Shown piece after piece: positions 9,525 through 21,875 of a stretch of 64,000 bases of DNA (position 1 is its first letter; each line of letters starts with the position of its first letter). A program made the position numbers and the translations under genes. The DNA is from Mauremys mutica (lineage: Eukaryota > Chordata > Testudines > Geoemydidae): the NCBI RefSeq assembly GCF_020497125.1, contig NC_059082.1:65612948-65676947 (forward strand), written 5' to 3'. A model generated the notes under the pieces. That model worked only from the letters and a program-made list of their open reading frames with translations, had not been told where the DNA came from and searched no databases.

Positions 9525-11159
9525 TCTTGTTACACTATTTCCAAATGGGAGTGAAGGGGCCTCAGTTTTTAGAGCAAGCTGCATTGGCTAAAAGGGTTTC
9601 CCCCCCCCCCACTGTTAAATGCCTATATTCTTGGGAACTCATCCAAATAAAGTTGCCTGGATTTCAAATGACATTAATAAGAACCACAATGACATGGACA
9701 GCTGTGAGTATTACAGCTAGAAATATTAAAAATAAAATTGACAGGGTCAAGCCTGACAAATTGCAAGCTCTTCACAAAGAGAGGACCAGATTCTGTCTCC
9801 AGTTGATCATGATGAACAACACACTGCTCCCTGTGTAGTCCCATTGGCCTAGATCATCACCACCTGTATTAAAACTAGTAGAGGGGTAAAGAATTACTTG
9901 CAGAAGAGTTGTTGTCCTTTAGAAGAGGAATAGGGGAGAGGATGAAATGGAGTTTGCCTTCCTGCCTACCTGCCCCCCATAGAAAAGCCAGACCCCAACT
10001 TGGGGTATCTCATAGGCTCTGTATCCCTTTTATGGTTCTGGTGGCACTCTGTTCTCTGTGGCTAACTGCTCACTGAGGTCAGTGACTCCCGAAGCTGCTG
10101 GAGAGAATCCTAAAGTTACTATAGCTAGGGATGATATACATTTCCCCCACCCCCATAAGTAGCAGGAGTCTGAAGGGATAATGATGTATATTTTTTCCTT
10201 CCCCTACCAACTTAACTGCTCTTGATCCTGTGGAGCAATGTGGATTTCAGACCATGGAAGAGCCCCCTGCAGTCTTAGGAAATAGAGGGTGGGATATGAT
10301 GCTGCAGAAACACCTGAGTCATGTTACCACATAGAGGAGACTTTTGTACACAGAGGAACCTTACATGCACTGTGGTTTGTTGTTTGGGGTTTTTTTTGAG
10401 CGGGTGAGTAGGAGGGGAGTGATTAGGCGGGTTGATCTCAGTGGATTGAGAAGTGAAGTATGACTGAATGTGAATAAGTTTGGCAGAATCAGGTCCAGAA
10501 TGTTTAACTGAGACTCCTGAAAATATCTAATCTGTATGTCAACCAAATCTTATCCTGTGGCTGCCTGCAGCCAGCACATGTTAAGTACAACTAAAGATGC
10601 TGTTATGTCACTGCCTCTTTCAATTGTACTGTATCAAGTTTCCTCTGACAGGGTTAGACAAGGTGATCATGCGTTATGTGAAGTGAAAGGACTGTGTTTA
10701 AAGGTAAAGCAAGGCTGAATTAAAAAAAAATCTATGTACCTCATCAGCCAGAGAAATGCCCAAATATTGAAGGGTGGTCGGGGAGTGTATTTCTGAACTG
10801 GCAAATCTCCACTTTTAAATCCCTTAGTTCAGAATTTTAACTATAATTAGCAAAAGGCATCCATATGGTGACTTTTCTAGTCCCAGATGGGTAGCTGTCA
10901 TCTTGCACATGATCTTTGCTTCTCATTTGAAGTAGAAATGAGTAATCTTGGAAATATTAATCTGACGTCAACTATATTTATCCTTCTGTCAACAGTGATG
11001 ACACACTTTGATTTCTTTCCTGGCATAACATGGCATGTGCTGCAGTGCAGAGGATTCCAGTTGCCATTATTTTCAGTGGAAAAAAGAATAATCCCTGGCA
11101 GCTATGAGTAAACTATCATGAAATAATGATACATTTAATCATCAAGGCCAAGAGAACGT
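9525..11159. other. No gene; unassigned DNA
   Basis: Mostly non-repetitive looking sequence with scattered homopolymers (C run at 9601-9610, T run near 10390). No splice-flanked open frame or RNA gene stood out. Confidence 0.6.
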
Positions 11160-11281
11160 AGTGATTTTAGGTGCCTGACTTGAGACACCTTGAAGGGGCG
11201 TGCTCTTCAGGGTAGCACAATGGGCACTTTCTGGAAATCAGGCCGCTTCAAGGTATCTCAAATCAGGCACCTAAAATCACT
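11160..11281. repeat. Foldback repeat, about 36-bp arms
   Basis: The left arm 11160-11195 (AGTGATTTTAGGTGCCTGAC then TTGAGACACCTTGAAG) and right arm 11246-11281 are inverted copies differing at only two or so positions, separated by about 50 bp that is itself partly symmetric (CTCTTCAGGG...CACTTTCTGG). The transcript would form a long hairpin. It looks like a small foldback element; no target duplication was resolved. Confidence 0.8.
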
Positions 11282-13085
11282 AGTGACTCTTGAAAATCTT
11301 GGCCTATAACACTCTAGCAGCTGTTCTGTGCATAAGCACATCTGTGTATCTGTTCAGACCTGTCAATCTGCTAGTGTGTATAGCTACATCTTAATTAGCA
11401 AACAAAAAAAAAGTTATAATAATATGCACCACCAGGAAACGTGTCTGCTTTTATCTGACTTATTTTCATCTTAACTTCTGAATTGGTTACTCCTTAAGCA
11501 TTTGTTTCTGCCCATGTCACTATCTCTTATTGTGAATTGACTATGGGCATCTTGTAAATTTAGACTTTGCATACATGGAATCCTAATTTTAAATGTTTTA
11601 ATGGACAAAGACCTTTTATGCTAGCTGGTATGTTTGTACACACTGCCTTCCTGTGTGTCTGAAATCCTCTCTCCTGCTTGTACCTGGATCATGTTACAGG
11701 AGCCTGGTGACCTCTGAAATGGATAGACAAACTTGACATCCTTCAAACAAGGATTCCCGCTCCCCTCCAGAAATGGCTTGCAGTTGTTTTTTTGTCTGTT
11801 TATTTATTGGGGGTGGGGGGGGCGGAATGTTGCAATATGGCTGATTTTTACCACATACAATTAATTACTGACAGTGTTGTAGACCAGATTATATCCACTA
11901 AAGGCAATGGAACATTGCTGCTTTTAACCCCATTTAACTGGGAGAAGGGAAACATATCTTTATCCAGTGAGGCAAGAGAGAGATTCATGTAAACACGTGT
12001 ATGGTCCCAAGTTTACATAAGGCTGTATATGAATTCTATCTCTTGGGTTTGTCTCCTCCTCATTCCAGTTACAAAGGAAAGGGAGGTCTCTCTTCTAGCC
12101 CCACTAACTCATGTCTCTTTCAAGCATTTCAGTTAAGGGAGATGGAAACATAGCAGAATGCATGTGGATTAGACCCAAATTATAATTAGAAATACAGCTC
12201 CACTAGTGCCCCACCTGCTTATCCTCAAAATGAATGGTAAAATGTCCCTGACTGCAGTGATGTATTTCACATCTTGTTTATCATAGGGTTTATTTGGCTA
12301 CACAATGGCCACATGTTTCTCGTAAAGCCTTGAAGAGTGTGTGTCACAGAGAAATCGTGGGTTTCCCAAGCATATTATTTAATAATGATGATAATTTAGC
12401 ATTCAATCGTCAGAAGGTAATTTTAAGCTTCAGCTGTGCTCCTTGGATGCTTGACTAAGGAAAGTAATCTCATTGAGCTGTTATTTATACTAGTGACATG
12501 CATTAGTAGTGTGAATGTTGCAAGGGAACCAATCTCTGTTTATAAACAATATTTATTATGTGCCTTTCATCCTAAAGCATCCCAAGACACTTCACAAATA
12601 AAACAAAATGTTACTGAACTGAAACCACAGCCAGGGCAATATGGCAGCAATAGCATTCAAGTCTTTAAATTTCAGGAGACAAAATGAAAAATACTGTAAA
12701 TTCTCCAACTGAAATGACAGATTGGAAAACAATTAAAGCCCATATTTGCAGTACAATCAGCATTAAAGAAAATAGAGTCGTATCAAAAATATGTACAAAT
12801 GTGGCACCCTCTCGAGAGGTTATTTCTCCTGCTCCCATTTGGCCTCTTGCTCATTGAATTGCACACTATTTGTCAAGTTTGGGGGAAATTTTGTATCTTG
12901 ATGTGCAGAGAGATTTATGCTTGTATTTCCCGTTAGTGTTAATGAGAGTTCACATGCAAAATTCCCTGAGTAGCAAGAGAAAACTATAACCCCAAGAAGG
13001 CTATAAATCCTGTTTCTTCCTTGAGCACTAACTTTAATCTGTTTACAGCATATAATTTAGAGATGACAAAAGTCTTTAGATTAAG
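11282..13085. other. No gene; AT-rich unassigned DNA
   Basis: Frames are short. Around 12550-12600 the phrase GCCTTTCATCCTAAAGCATC followed by ACTTCACAAATAA resembles an old amniote SINE/LINE tail also seen near 25840. Nothing else is recognised. Confidence 0.5.
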
Positions 13086-14394
13086 CACATGTAACCCTTC
13101 TGCCGGGCCGAAACGATAGCAGCAAGGGCTGGGTTCAATACATAGGGGTCCCTTCCCCACAACATAATGCAAATCCAGCTCGAGCCCCCACCCAGTGACC
13201 TGGGAAAATCTTACACTCACCCCTGGGCGCCTCGAAGGGGCAATACTTCCCCTCTCGCAAGCACAGAGTCTTGGTGTAGCAGAAAAGGTTTAATTACATA
13301 AGATAAACAACAACAAGCATTAAATCTGGAAAATACCTTAACTAGAGATCATGGGTCAAACCGTGAGCAAAGACCCACCCCAGCAAATTGGGCCGTGTCC
13401 TTCTTTCTGGGCCCTTGAGTCCAGCAACCCCCCAAATCACCCACAGTCCCAAAAGTCCCACAATCCAAAAGTCTCTGTCCCGGGTCAGTGCAGCCCCAGA
13501 GTTCAAGAGTCTCTTTGCAGAGGTCCCCCTCCCCAGCCTGGGTAGAAAGGGGAACCTTACGTGGGTTCGGGGCCAACTGCCCTGCCTCGTCATGGGGTTC
13601 TGCTTCCACTAGTCGTCCCCGCAAACAGCTCAGCTCCGCTTGCTCTGTGGGCTGCTCCACTCTGCCAGCTGCTCTGGCCCACCAGCTGTCCTGTGAGCCA
13701 CTCCAGCCGTCCTCACGAGCTGCTTGGCTCCACTCACCCAGTGGCTGCACAAACTGCTCCACTCCGCTCTGCCAGCTGCTCTGCTCCACGGTATAGCTTC
13801 AGGCTCCCCCACTCATAAGCACAGTACTCAGTGCTCTCAGCTCAGCAAGTCCAGCTCTTCAGTGATTTCAGCTCTTAGTGAGTCCAGCTCATAGTAGGGG
13901 AGCCCCAGTGAGTTCAGCTCAGTAACCTGTATCTAGATTCTTAAGGGAATCAAAAATTAACTCTAACATTCCACAGTGGAGAGAGGCACAGGTGGAACTG
14001 GTGCTTCTGGCTCACACAAGAAGCCTGCACCACCCAGTACAGATCTCTGTCCCCAGCCTCTCTCCTTTCAATGGGTTTTGGAACTCATGTGCCCCATCTA
14101 GCAAGTGCTATCCAGCTGACAAGGAAACCCCCCATCACAAGACAATTTTGTAGTTCCCCATTTACCCAATCGGGGTGACATTTCATTGCTCCTGCCCCAA
14201 TAACAACGAAATTGGGGCTCCCACAGCTGTGAAAACAACCATCCCATACTGCTTTGCGGTATGCTAAGTGGGGTGGGAGTGCCCATGCAAATAACTGAAA
14301 TGCTAATGCGAATACTGGAACCTGCCACTCTGCACTCCCCATAATCTACCACCAGATGTCAGGGTAGAGCTCATCCTGACTCTGCTTACACACA
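13086..14394 (-). mobile_element. Solo LTR (antisense), 1301 bp
   Basis: The unit 13090-14390 has TG at the left and CA at the right (TGTAACCC...GCTTACA) and is flanked by the 4-bp duplication CACA at 13086-13089 and 14391-14394. Read on the minus strand it starts TGTAAGCAGAGTCAGGATG and contains ATTAAA (complement of 13289-13294) as a variant polyadenylation signal near the 3' part. A GC-rich middle (13620-13800) repeats GCTGCTCCACTC/CCAGCTGCTCTG. Frames of up to 146 aa in the GC-rich part are composition artefacts. No internal viral genes adjoin. Confidence 0.85.
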
Positions 14395-15269
14395 TTTAAA
14401 TCCTATAAATATTAAAATATAAAAACAGATGTATAGAAAAGAGAAGTCAGTTTGGACAATCAGGAACAATTTAGATTGCAGCAGCAGGGGAAGCATTACC
14501 TCTTGATGTCACCTACACTGCCTCATAGGGATCCAAGCAAATTAGAAGGCATGTGATTGAGAATTGCCTCTCAAAAATTTGAAAGGAAAGGTACAATTAA
14601 TGTCAGTAAGTAACAAATTAATTATACAAAGACTAATGCTCAATTATTTTATTGTGTCTAATTTGCTTCCATCACATTTGTGTCACCGAGAGAATCTGAA
14701 GCTACAGTGCTGTTGAATTTATTTTTGACCCTGACTCCTTCTACATATTTGTCTTTTTGCTCAAGATCATTTAATAGGATTAAAACGATCTAAAAGAGGT
14801 GTTGTCCCACTGTGTGTGTTCCTCCTGTGCTTTTGTCTTCTAAGGGTCCTGTCTTTCAAGGTACTAAGAATCCTCAAATCCCATTGCCTTTAAAGGTACC
14901 TGCAGGTACAATTGACTAAAGTTGCTTAGCTCATATAAAATAATTTAGATTATCCCTAAGGGATTTAGGAATTTCTGCATATTTAGAAAATTTAGCATTA
15001 GTCAGTAATGCTTGCAAAATTATAGGTAGAATTTACTGGCCCATACACAACATTGATTTGCCCATTCTTTATCAGAATGATTAGTGATTATGATTTACTC
15101 CTCCATTTAAAAAAAATTGTCCTGGGATAGTAGGAGAGTAAAATTTTGCAAGGTTGCTTTGCTGCTATTACAGCCTGAATTACTGCCTTTCCCTACTCTT
15201 AATTTCTTGTTTTCAAATATTTATTCCTTTTTTTACCCCTCCTTCTTCATTTGACCTCTTTTCTCTATC
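14395..15269. other. No gene; AT-rich unassigned DNA
   Basis: AT-rich sequence with no repeat I could name and no credible coding frame. Confidence 0.55.
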
Positions 15270-15537
15270 ATTGGGAGCAGGGGCAGCTCTAGTGATTTCG
15301 CCACCCCAAGCACGGTGGCACACCGCGGGGGGCGCTCTGCCGGTCGCTGGTCCCGCGGCTCCGGTGGACCTCCCACAGACGTGCCTGCGGATGCTCCACC
15401 GGAGCCGTGGGTCCAGCGGACCCTCCGCAGGTATGTCTGCGGGAGGTCCACCGGAGCCGCCTGCCGCCCTCCCCGCGGCGTGCCGCCCCAAGCACGCGCT
15501 TGGCGTGCTGGGGTCTGGAGCCGCCCCTGATTGGGAG
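15270..15537. mobile_element. hAT-like MITE, 252 bp, 8-bp TSD
   Basis: The element 15278-15529 begins CAGGGGCAGCTCTAG and ends CTGGAGCCGCCCCTG, inverted termini, between perfect 8-bp duplications ATTGGGAG (15270-15277, 15530-15537). The interior is CpG-rich with internal symmetry (GGTGGACCTCCCACAGACG against CGGGAGGTCCACCGGAGCC). Eight-bp duplications with CAG/CTG ends are the hAT signature. It is non-autonomous. The 60-143 aa frames overlapping it are repeat-derived. Confidence 0.92.
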
Positions 15538-16414
15538 TTGCTTCTGTCACTCTCTTCTGCTTCTGCTATTTGCTGCATCACTTGACTGACAAGTTGTAAT
15601 TTTATTATTTTTTGTGGTATTGCGAGCCAGCTCGTTTTGTATTCCTTTTAACTGAACATCTAAGCAGGCTATTATTGTCAATACCACACCAAGTAATGCA
15701 ATCATGTTTTTATTTATCTCTGTCTGCTCCACTGTTTGCATTTTACTGAAAGTTACTTCAGATTTTTTTTTGGTAAACATAACTGGCTCTTGGAATGGGA
15801 AATTGTGCTTATTCCTTTTTTCTTTTCTTTTCCTTTTAATGGAATAAGTACTTTTCTGTTAAGATAAAATTGTAAATGGGATTGTTTTTGAAGATGTCTT
15901 TCTTGGTCTTTGTATTTAGAAAGAAATAGGACCAACATCTCACTGCCTGGCTAGAAAACTTGATTGCAAATTAGAAATAGTTGACCAGATTCTCAGCTGA
16001 CATAATTGGCACAGCTCCATTGAAATCAATGAAGCTATACTGACTTACACCAGCCAATGATCTGGCCCCGCAATTTAAAAATAATATGAAATTTTGTATG
16101 TGGTGCTTTTTTTCAAACACTCATTGTCATTACATTCATCAGTTTCAGTCAATATACCCTGCCATTCAGATAATCAGTTCCTCTGTACCTGAGAATGACT
16201 TGGCAAGCATTTCTGAAGGCACCTCTTTATCATAATGACTGTTGGAAAGAGTATTCATATATCCTATAGGTGATGTACGATTTAGATGTTAATCTGACAT
16301 TGAATGTCCACTGGCTCCCGTTTCTTTTTGCTTCACTCAAATTCAGTTTCCCATGAAAATACCAAAGACATCTGATCATTCAAATTAAGAAGAATTCTTA
16401 TGTTGATCTAGCTG
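15538..16414. other. No gene; unassigned DNA
   Basis: AT-rich sequence. The only recurring pattern is the phrase CTCCATTGAAATCAATGAAG near 16016, one of several similar dispersed phrases discussed as a finding. Confidence 0.5.
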
Positions 16415-16519
16415 TTTGTACACTAGGGGTTAGGTTGATCTAACTTCAATGCTTGGGGTGTCACATTTTTTTACATCCGTAGTTAGGTCAGTCTAAATTT
16501 TAAGTGTAGACCAGGTCTT
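16415..16519. mobile_element. Short GTCTACACT-family MITE
   Basis: The ends TTTGTACACTAGGGGTTAGG and AAGTGTAGACCAGGTCT are inverted relatives of the family terminus, and the inner GGTTGATCTAACTTC and TTAGGTCAGTCTAAATT are also mirror-related. About 100 bp long, so it is an internally deleted or minimal copy. Confidence 0.65.
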
Positions 16520-17087
16520 GTTCTCTTATTAGCACATCTTCCTCCTTTTATGGGATGCAGCTTTTTGAGCTGGGAGCTCCTTGCTAGCAGAAAAGTAATG
16601 TTTAGTTTTAAGATACACTGTCTTACGTTTGTATATCATCTCATTTTGAAACTCCCTCCAAATATTACTTACCTGTGCATAAAATATTGTTGTATTCTTA
16701 TTTATGTTGGTGGAATGTAAAATGTGCCAATTGCCTTGATTAACAAAATGTTTCCATTATCTAACTTTAGTATTTGTGGTGGTCAATGTGTTCCTTACAG
16801 TAGGAATGTTTGTACAAGGATTACAAAGGGGATTAGTTGGGAATCAGGAAGGGGCAGCCAAGAATAAACTATTATGTGAAAGTATCATTCCTTTTGAGAA
16901 GACAGGGTGAGGTGGGGAGGATGTTTGTACATAACCATTATGTCTGACACTACAAGAACCCACTCTGTTATCCAACTGTTTAGCACTATGTTATATTGTC
17001 ACTTAAATATAAAATTGGCTTGTGGATGTTTAGGTTTCACAAGGACAGATTGTGTATAAAGATAGCTTGTAGTGATTCACTTAGTTA

Positions 17088-17790
17088 CTAATCATATATT
17101 ATCCATAGGATGTGGATGAGGTGCTTTTTACAGCCAAGCATTGACTGTTTTTTGTTATGGGATTCAAAGTCAAAATATAAAAGTAATTGTACTGCAGCTG
17201 ACCAACAACCATTCTTGTCCAGTGCCCTTGTCTTCAATAAGAGCCAGTGGTACATGATCCACACTCGTGCTTTGTAAAAAGAAACCTCTAATGCACCTGT
17301 CCTATTGTGCAATACTATATCATCGGAATAAGCTTCATCTCAGGAATTGCTGTCATAGAACTGTGATCCCTTTGCCAATTAGCATTTAGGAGGCTTTAGG
17401 GTCACAGGAAGATAAATTGTATTCTATATAGTTTGCTATGTGTGGACTCCTTCTCGTGTCCTTATTCCAAATTTCCTCTATCCCCCACTGTTTTGCATCA
17501 AGTTGGATGGACAGTTCACCCTCTACCTCAGGGGAGTTTACATTCCATACAGATTCTGCTCCCTGTATAGTTGTGAAAGTGCTTTGTGGTCCAGAATGCA
17601 AGTTGCTATATATATGTAAAATATGATTGTCAAGAAAAGTATATTTTAAATCATCTACAGTTAGGTCAAAATGGTGTAGGGTAAACCTCTGTGCACCAAT
17701 GTAGTCCTGTAATATCTCTGCTTTAGGAATAGCTAGATTCGGAGGAGAGAGCCCAAAATATGCATGGGGCAAGATGCATGTTATTTTCCA
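17088..17790 (-). pseudogene. Unassigned degraded open frame region
   Basis: The minus strand is open for about 128 codons over 17386-17772 (back to a stop near 17790) without an ATG at its beginning. The peptide is not low-complexity and includes DDLKYTFLDNHILHIYSNLH and VEGELSIQLDAKQWGIEEIW. A second open frame at 17088-17312, in a different phase, starts SDDIVLHNRTGALEVSFYKA. This could be remnants of one decayed coding sequence on the same strand, or chance frames in AT-rich DNA. I do not recognise the family, and no splice or repeat boundary was resolved. Confidence 0.3.
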
Positions 17791-20600
17791 TCATCCTGTT
17801 TTTTAAATGGCTACTAGCTCTTTACTGCCACAGATACTGTAGGCTAGCTCCTTTCCCTTGCTTCCTGCTACCACCAGAAGGTATTTACCAAGAAGCTGAA
17901 ACAGTAGCTGGGAATTTAAAAAAATTGATCTAGAAAAGTAATCTAAAAAGTAAAGTGATTTAATTAAAAAAAAGGCAATTGAGGCTTTAGGCTCTAAGAT
18001 TTTCATTTTCTGCCAGGTGTGGTGTGCCAGAAATATGGTAACACCCACACTTTAATTAAACTAAACATTTCCAGGAAAATAACAGAAAATAAAAAAGGGA
18101 CTAGTTAGAAACTCAGAATGGCCTCTAATCTTAAATAGATCCATTTTAACTTAATGCTGAATCAGGTGGCCACCGAAAACTTAACTCAAAGGCCTAATTA
18201 AGGAAGAGTCTTTGGGGGAGATTTTCAGAGACACAAGTGGAAGTTAGATGCCCAGCTCCTGTTGACTGGGAAATTCAGATACTGGTGATGGTAGGGTATG
18301 AAAATTGATGTCCCAGTGTCAGTTCCAGTACAGTAAATACTTTGATTCTACATGAGTAAAACCAAAACTGAAAATTATATATTAAAATTGGAGTTGACAA
18401 AGTTGCCTTAAGTATTGACAGTAGAAGAGGAAAGAGGGTTGTTAATAGACTGAGAAGCCTCAGACTCCCTCCTCTTCGTCATCATACAGTCTTTTAAGCT
18501 ATCTCTATTAGCACAGAAACATCCAACATGGTACATTGTGACAACAGTCAAGGGGGTTGCTACTAGTTGTACGTATGCCACAACTTCACAAGTTCAGATC
18601 AAGCCCATCGGGAGTTCTACTCTATAGATTATTGATAAAATAAACTAATACTTCTTCACATTTCCTCTTTGCAGTGATGCCTCATTTATAGGTATTGTAG
18701 TCTATCCTGATAACTGGAGTTTGTGTATTGAGAAAATATACTATATCAGTGGAATATCATATGAAAAATGAATGCACTAACATTTCCCATTCAGCATATC
18801 TGCTTCTAAAACCTCAGTGTTATACCTCAGCTGTTTGTTTCTAATAGTTATTGCCGCTAAGCCAAGTAACTTTCTAGGGTGGAATTCACCCTGTGCACAC
18901 AGTAAGCATAAGGCACATGTACAATTTGGGTGCCACTTACGCCTTATTTTGAGTGGTGCATAGGCCCTCTGCACAAGAGTGAATGCCACTTATACTGAAT
19001 AAGTGTCCATAGTGCTTTACAGGTATAATAAGACAAGTATTCTGGCTCAAGGTACTTAAAACTGAGCCTAGCTGTTTGCAAACTTTTGTTTTCATACTCC
19101 TTTTATAGAATAAAAGATTAAGGTGGGAGTTGTCCTGACTCAGCTCCCATTGACATCAATGGAAGTTTTACCATTGATTTAGATGGGAGTAAAGTTGCAG
19201 TGCAGAACACTTTTGAAAATCCCATCCTAAGAGTCTGAATCCATCTACATTTTTATCTCAAAATATTTAAACCATTAAAAATCAAAGATCCTTCCTGCAA
19301 AGATTTTAATCCAAAGACAATTCATGTCTATTCAGTGGAGATAAATTGAGATTTTAATATATATACTGGTATAGGCATGGGGATAAATATTTTGGGGGAT
19401 CCCCATTCAAGTTAATGACAAAAAGCCTACTGTCTCTAGTATTTCCACATTGATGTCAATGTGGTGAGATTTAATGTTTGTGGACATGATCTAACTCCTG
19501 ATTAAATCAATGGGAGTCTATCTATTGAATTTAATTGAACTGATTGGCCCCATGAGAGAGAATCCTATAATCATATCTTTGTATATGGTCAAGAATCCCC
19601 TCAATCAGTGACCAGCAACAACTGCATTTTAAAGGGAGAGTTAAAATTAAAATGTTGAATGACAGGGACATTTTCAGAAAATATCTTGAAAGCAACAAAA
19701 TGTATTAGGGAACTGTGAGAGTTTGTTTTTTTCAGCCTTCACTTAAATTCTAATCCCTGTCATTTCAAGTCTGAGTAAGGGAAGTGGCAGTATAGGTCTT
19801 AGTATCATGCAATAAAATGTGGTCATAACTTATTCATGCAGGATTTTCTTCTTTGTGTCATTTTGCTATCTAAAGTATTTGTTCTGAAATTCTTTGGAAA
19901 AGTCAGGTTAGAAGAAACATGACTGGACATAACTGCATAGTTAAGTAATGCCTAGGTTGTCTTATAAAAGCCAAAGTGGCTAGATGAAGCAAAGAACACT
20001 GCATTAAGAATTTCCAGTAGTTCATGTCAAAATGATGCTTCATCTGCTAGTTAGCTCAGAATATGCTACTCATCAATTAGAATTTTTTTTAAAAAATAAT
20101 TTAATAGGCAAATTATATTGTACAAATAGAGCTAAATTCTAATTCAGTTATACTGGTGAATCTGGATTAAAGTTAATGGAGTTAACCTGCCTTTACATTG
20201 CTGAATCCAGATCTGCTGAGTCACAGCCCAGAGCTTCAATGACTGCACCACCCTACTTCTCTGTTTTATCTTAAAGAATGTATACAAATCCTGGCTTTTT
20301 GTTGTAGCTTACAAATATATTTTCTCACTATCGTGGCAAATTTAATTAATCAGACTTAAAGAAAGGAAGGACAATACCTGTGTTAGATTAATAGCCCATC
20401 TTTCTTCAAATAGTTCAGTTATGTAGGGTGAAGAGAAATAGTTTTCATAAAAGGAAAAAGGAATTTGTTTATATCTGTCACCCTCTGTCAGTACTTGCAG
20501 AAGAAAATAAGTTATTGTGTCAACACATCTGTTGCCCTTTAATAAGAAATAGTAACTGAAATGTGTTGTCCAAAAACAGGACTAAGGAAAAAATTTGCAT
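17791..20600. other. No gene; old, AT-rich DNA
   Basis: No intact element or coding sequence is seen. Phrases such as CAGCTCCCATTGACATCAATGG (19142 region), ATTGATGTCAATGTGG and ATTAAATCAATGGGAGTC recur, suggesting fragments of an old amniote repeat. Confidence 0.5.
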
Positions 20601-21058
20601 AAACTGTCAAACTTCTTTGGACTGAACTACAGTTTTCCCCATCCAAACCAGAGAGAAACCCGTGAGAGGTTGTCGCCACAGAAGGGAGGTCCACATGATG
20701 TGCTGCAGTCCCACTGAGCCCACCTGTCCCATCAGCCTGGGTCTCTGCCCCCCCATGCTCTGTGCTGCTGTGTCAGGCTCACCAGCCTCCTTCCAGCGCA
20801 CACACCGGTAGGGACATGCCCAGCTGTCACACAGAGTGTACAATCAGCTCTGTGTGGGAGGATTCAGCTCCAGGACTTGCCCAGCACTTTGGTGCACACT
20901 CCCTCTGGAGTGTAAACCCAAAATTATATCGTCTTGTGTTGTATAGAGTGTAAGCTCGTGAAATTCACCTCTTCCCTCAACCTGGAGGAAGATATGCACA
21001 GCTTTGTGCGCCCCCTCGTTATGAATTGCACAAACTGGGTTTTGTAATAAAGAACAAG

Positions 21059-21064
21059 TTTATT
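21059..21064 (-). terminator. Polyadenylation signal of the antisense solo LTR
   Basis: The plus strand TTTATT is AATAAA on the LTR's coding strand, downstream of the TATA box in the same LTR. Confidence 0.5.
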
Positions 21065-21287
21065 AACTAAAAAAAGGTAAATTAAATGTTAAGTGACAAC
21101 TATAAGAGATAGCAAACAGAACAAAGCAGATTACTGAGCAAATAAAACGAAACACACAAATTAAGCTTAATACACTGAAGTATACTGGCTACAAATAATA
21201 ATTTCTCACCCTAAATGTTGTTTCAAGCAAGTTACAGAGTTTCTTGAAGGTAAACTGCACTGCTTGCAGCTTAAATCTCCAGGGATT

Positions 21288-21298
21288 CCTTTTATAGG
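21288..21298 (-). promoter_or_regulatory. TATA box of the antisense solo LTR
   Basis: The minus strand reads CCTATAAAAGG. It precedes the minus-strand AATAAA by about 230 bp, as expected for U3 promoter and R/U5 polyadenylation signals. Confidence 0.55.
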
Positions 21299-21875
21299 CT
21301 GATCTGTCTCACCTGGGCTCAGCCCCTGCCCTCCCCCAGCTTAGCTCCTTTGTTTCTTCAGGTGTTTTAAGTAGTCTTCCTTCTTGGGCAGGGAGGCAGT
21401 GGAGAAGAGCCTCGATTAATTCACTCCCCAGTTTTAAATAGGATTTACATATGGTAGGAACCTTTGGTTTCGCAGTCTGACCCCTACCCCTCTTTTAATG
21501 GAAAAACACTGGAAGCCCAAGACGGGGCTCTAGTACCAGGTGACATGATCACATGATTCTGCAGTGTCAAAGCAGCAACCCAGGAAGCTTCTCAGGAAGG
21601 CGGGAGATTAGTATCTTCAAAGTGTTATTGTTCTTCCTAATGGCCCATTCAGGCTAATTGCCTACTGCCTGGTGGGCATTTCCTAAATGCAAACAAACAC
21701 TTTTGCAATTGATACAGAGCTTATATTCCTATCTTCAGATACAGCAGTGATACATGCATACAAATAGGATAACCATTTTCAGTAAATCATAACCTTTCCA
21801 ATGATACCTCAGTTATGCCATATTCATATCATAAGCATATTTCTATGAAGAATATGAGGCATAATGTGACAAAAC

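Larger units (their letters stand above)
20601..21875 (-). mobile_element. Solo LTR (antisense), 1267 bp
   Basis: The unit 20605-21871 starts TGTCAAAC and ends ATGTGACA on the plus strand, flanked by the 4-bp duplication AAAC (20601-20604, 21872-21875). On the minus strand it begins TGTCACATTATGCCTCATAT and contains a TATA box CCTATAAAAGG (complement of 21288-21298) and AATAAA (complement of 21059-21064) about 230 bp further on, giving a coherent U3-R-U5 order. No provirus remains. The family differs from the LTRs at 1045 and 13090. Confidence 0.87.

Noticed and set aside
13342..13818. Frames up to 146 codons on both strands
   Set aside because: Wholly within the GC-rich middle of a solo LTR, with mutually overlapping frames and no homologous motifs.
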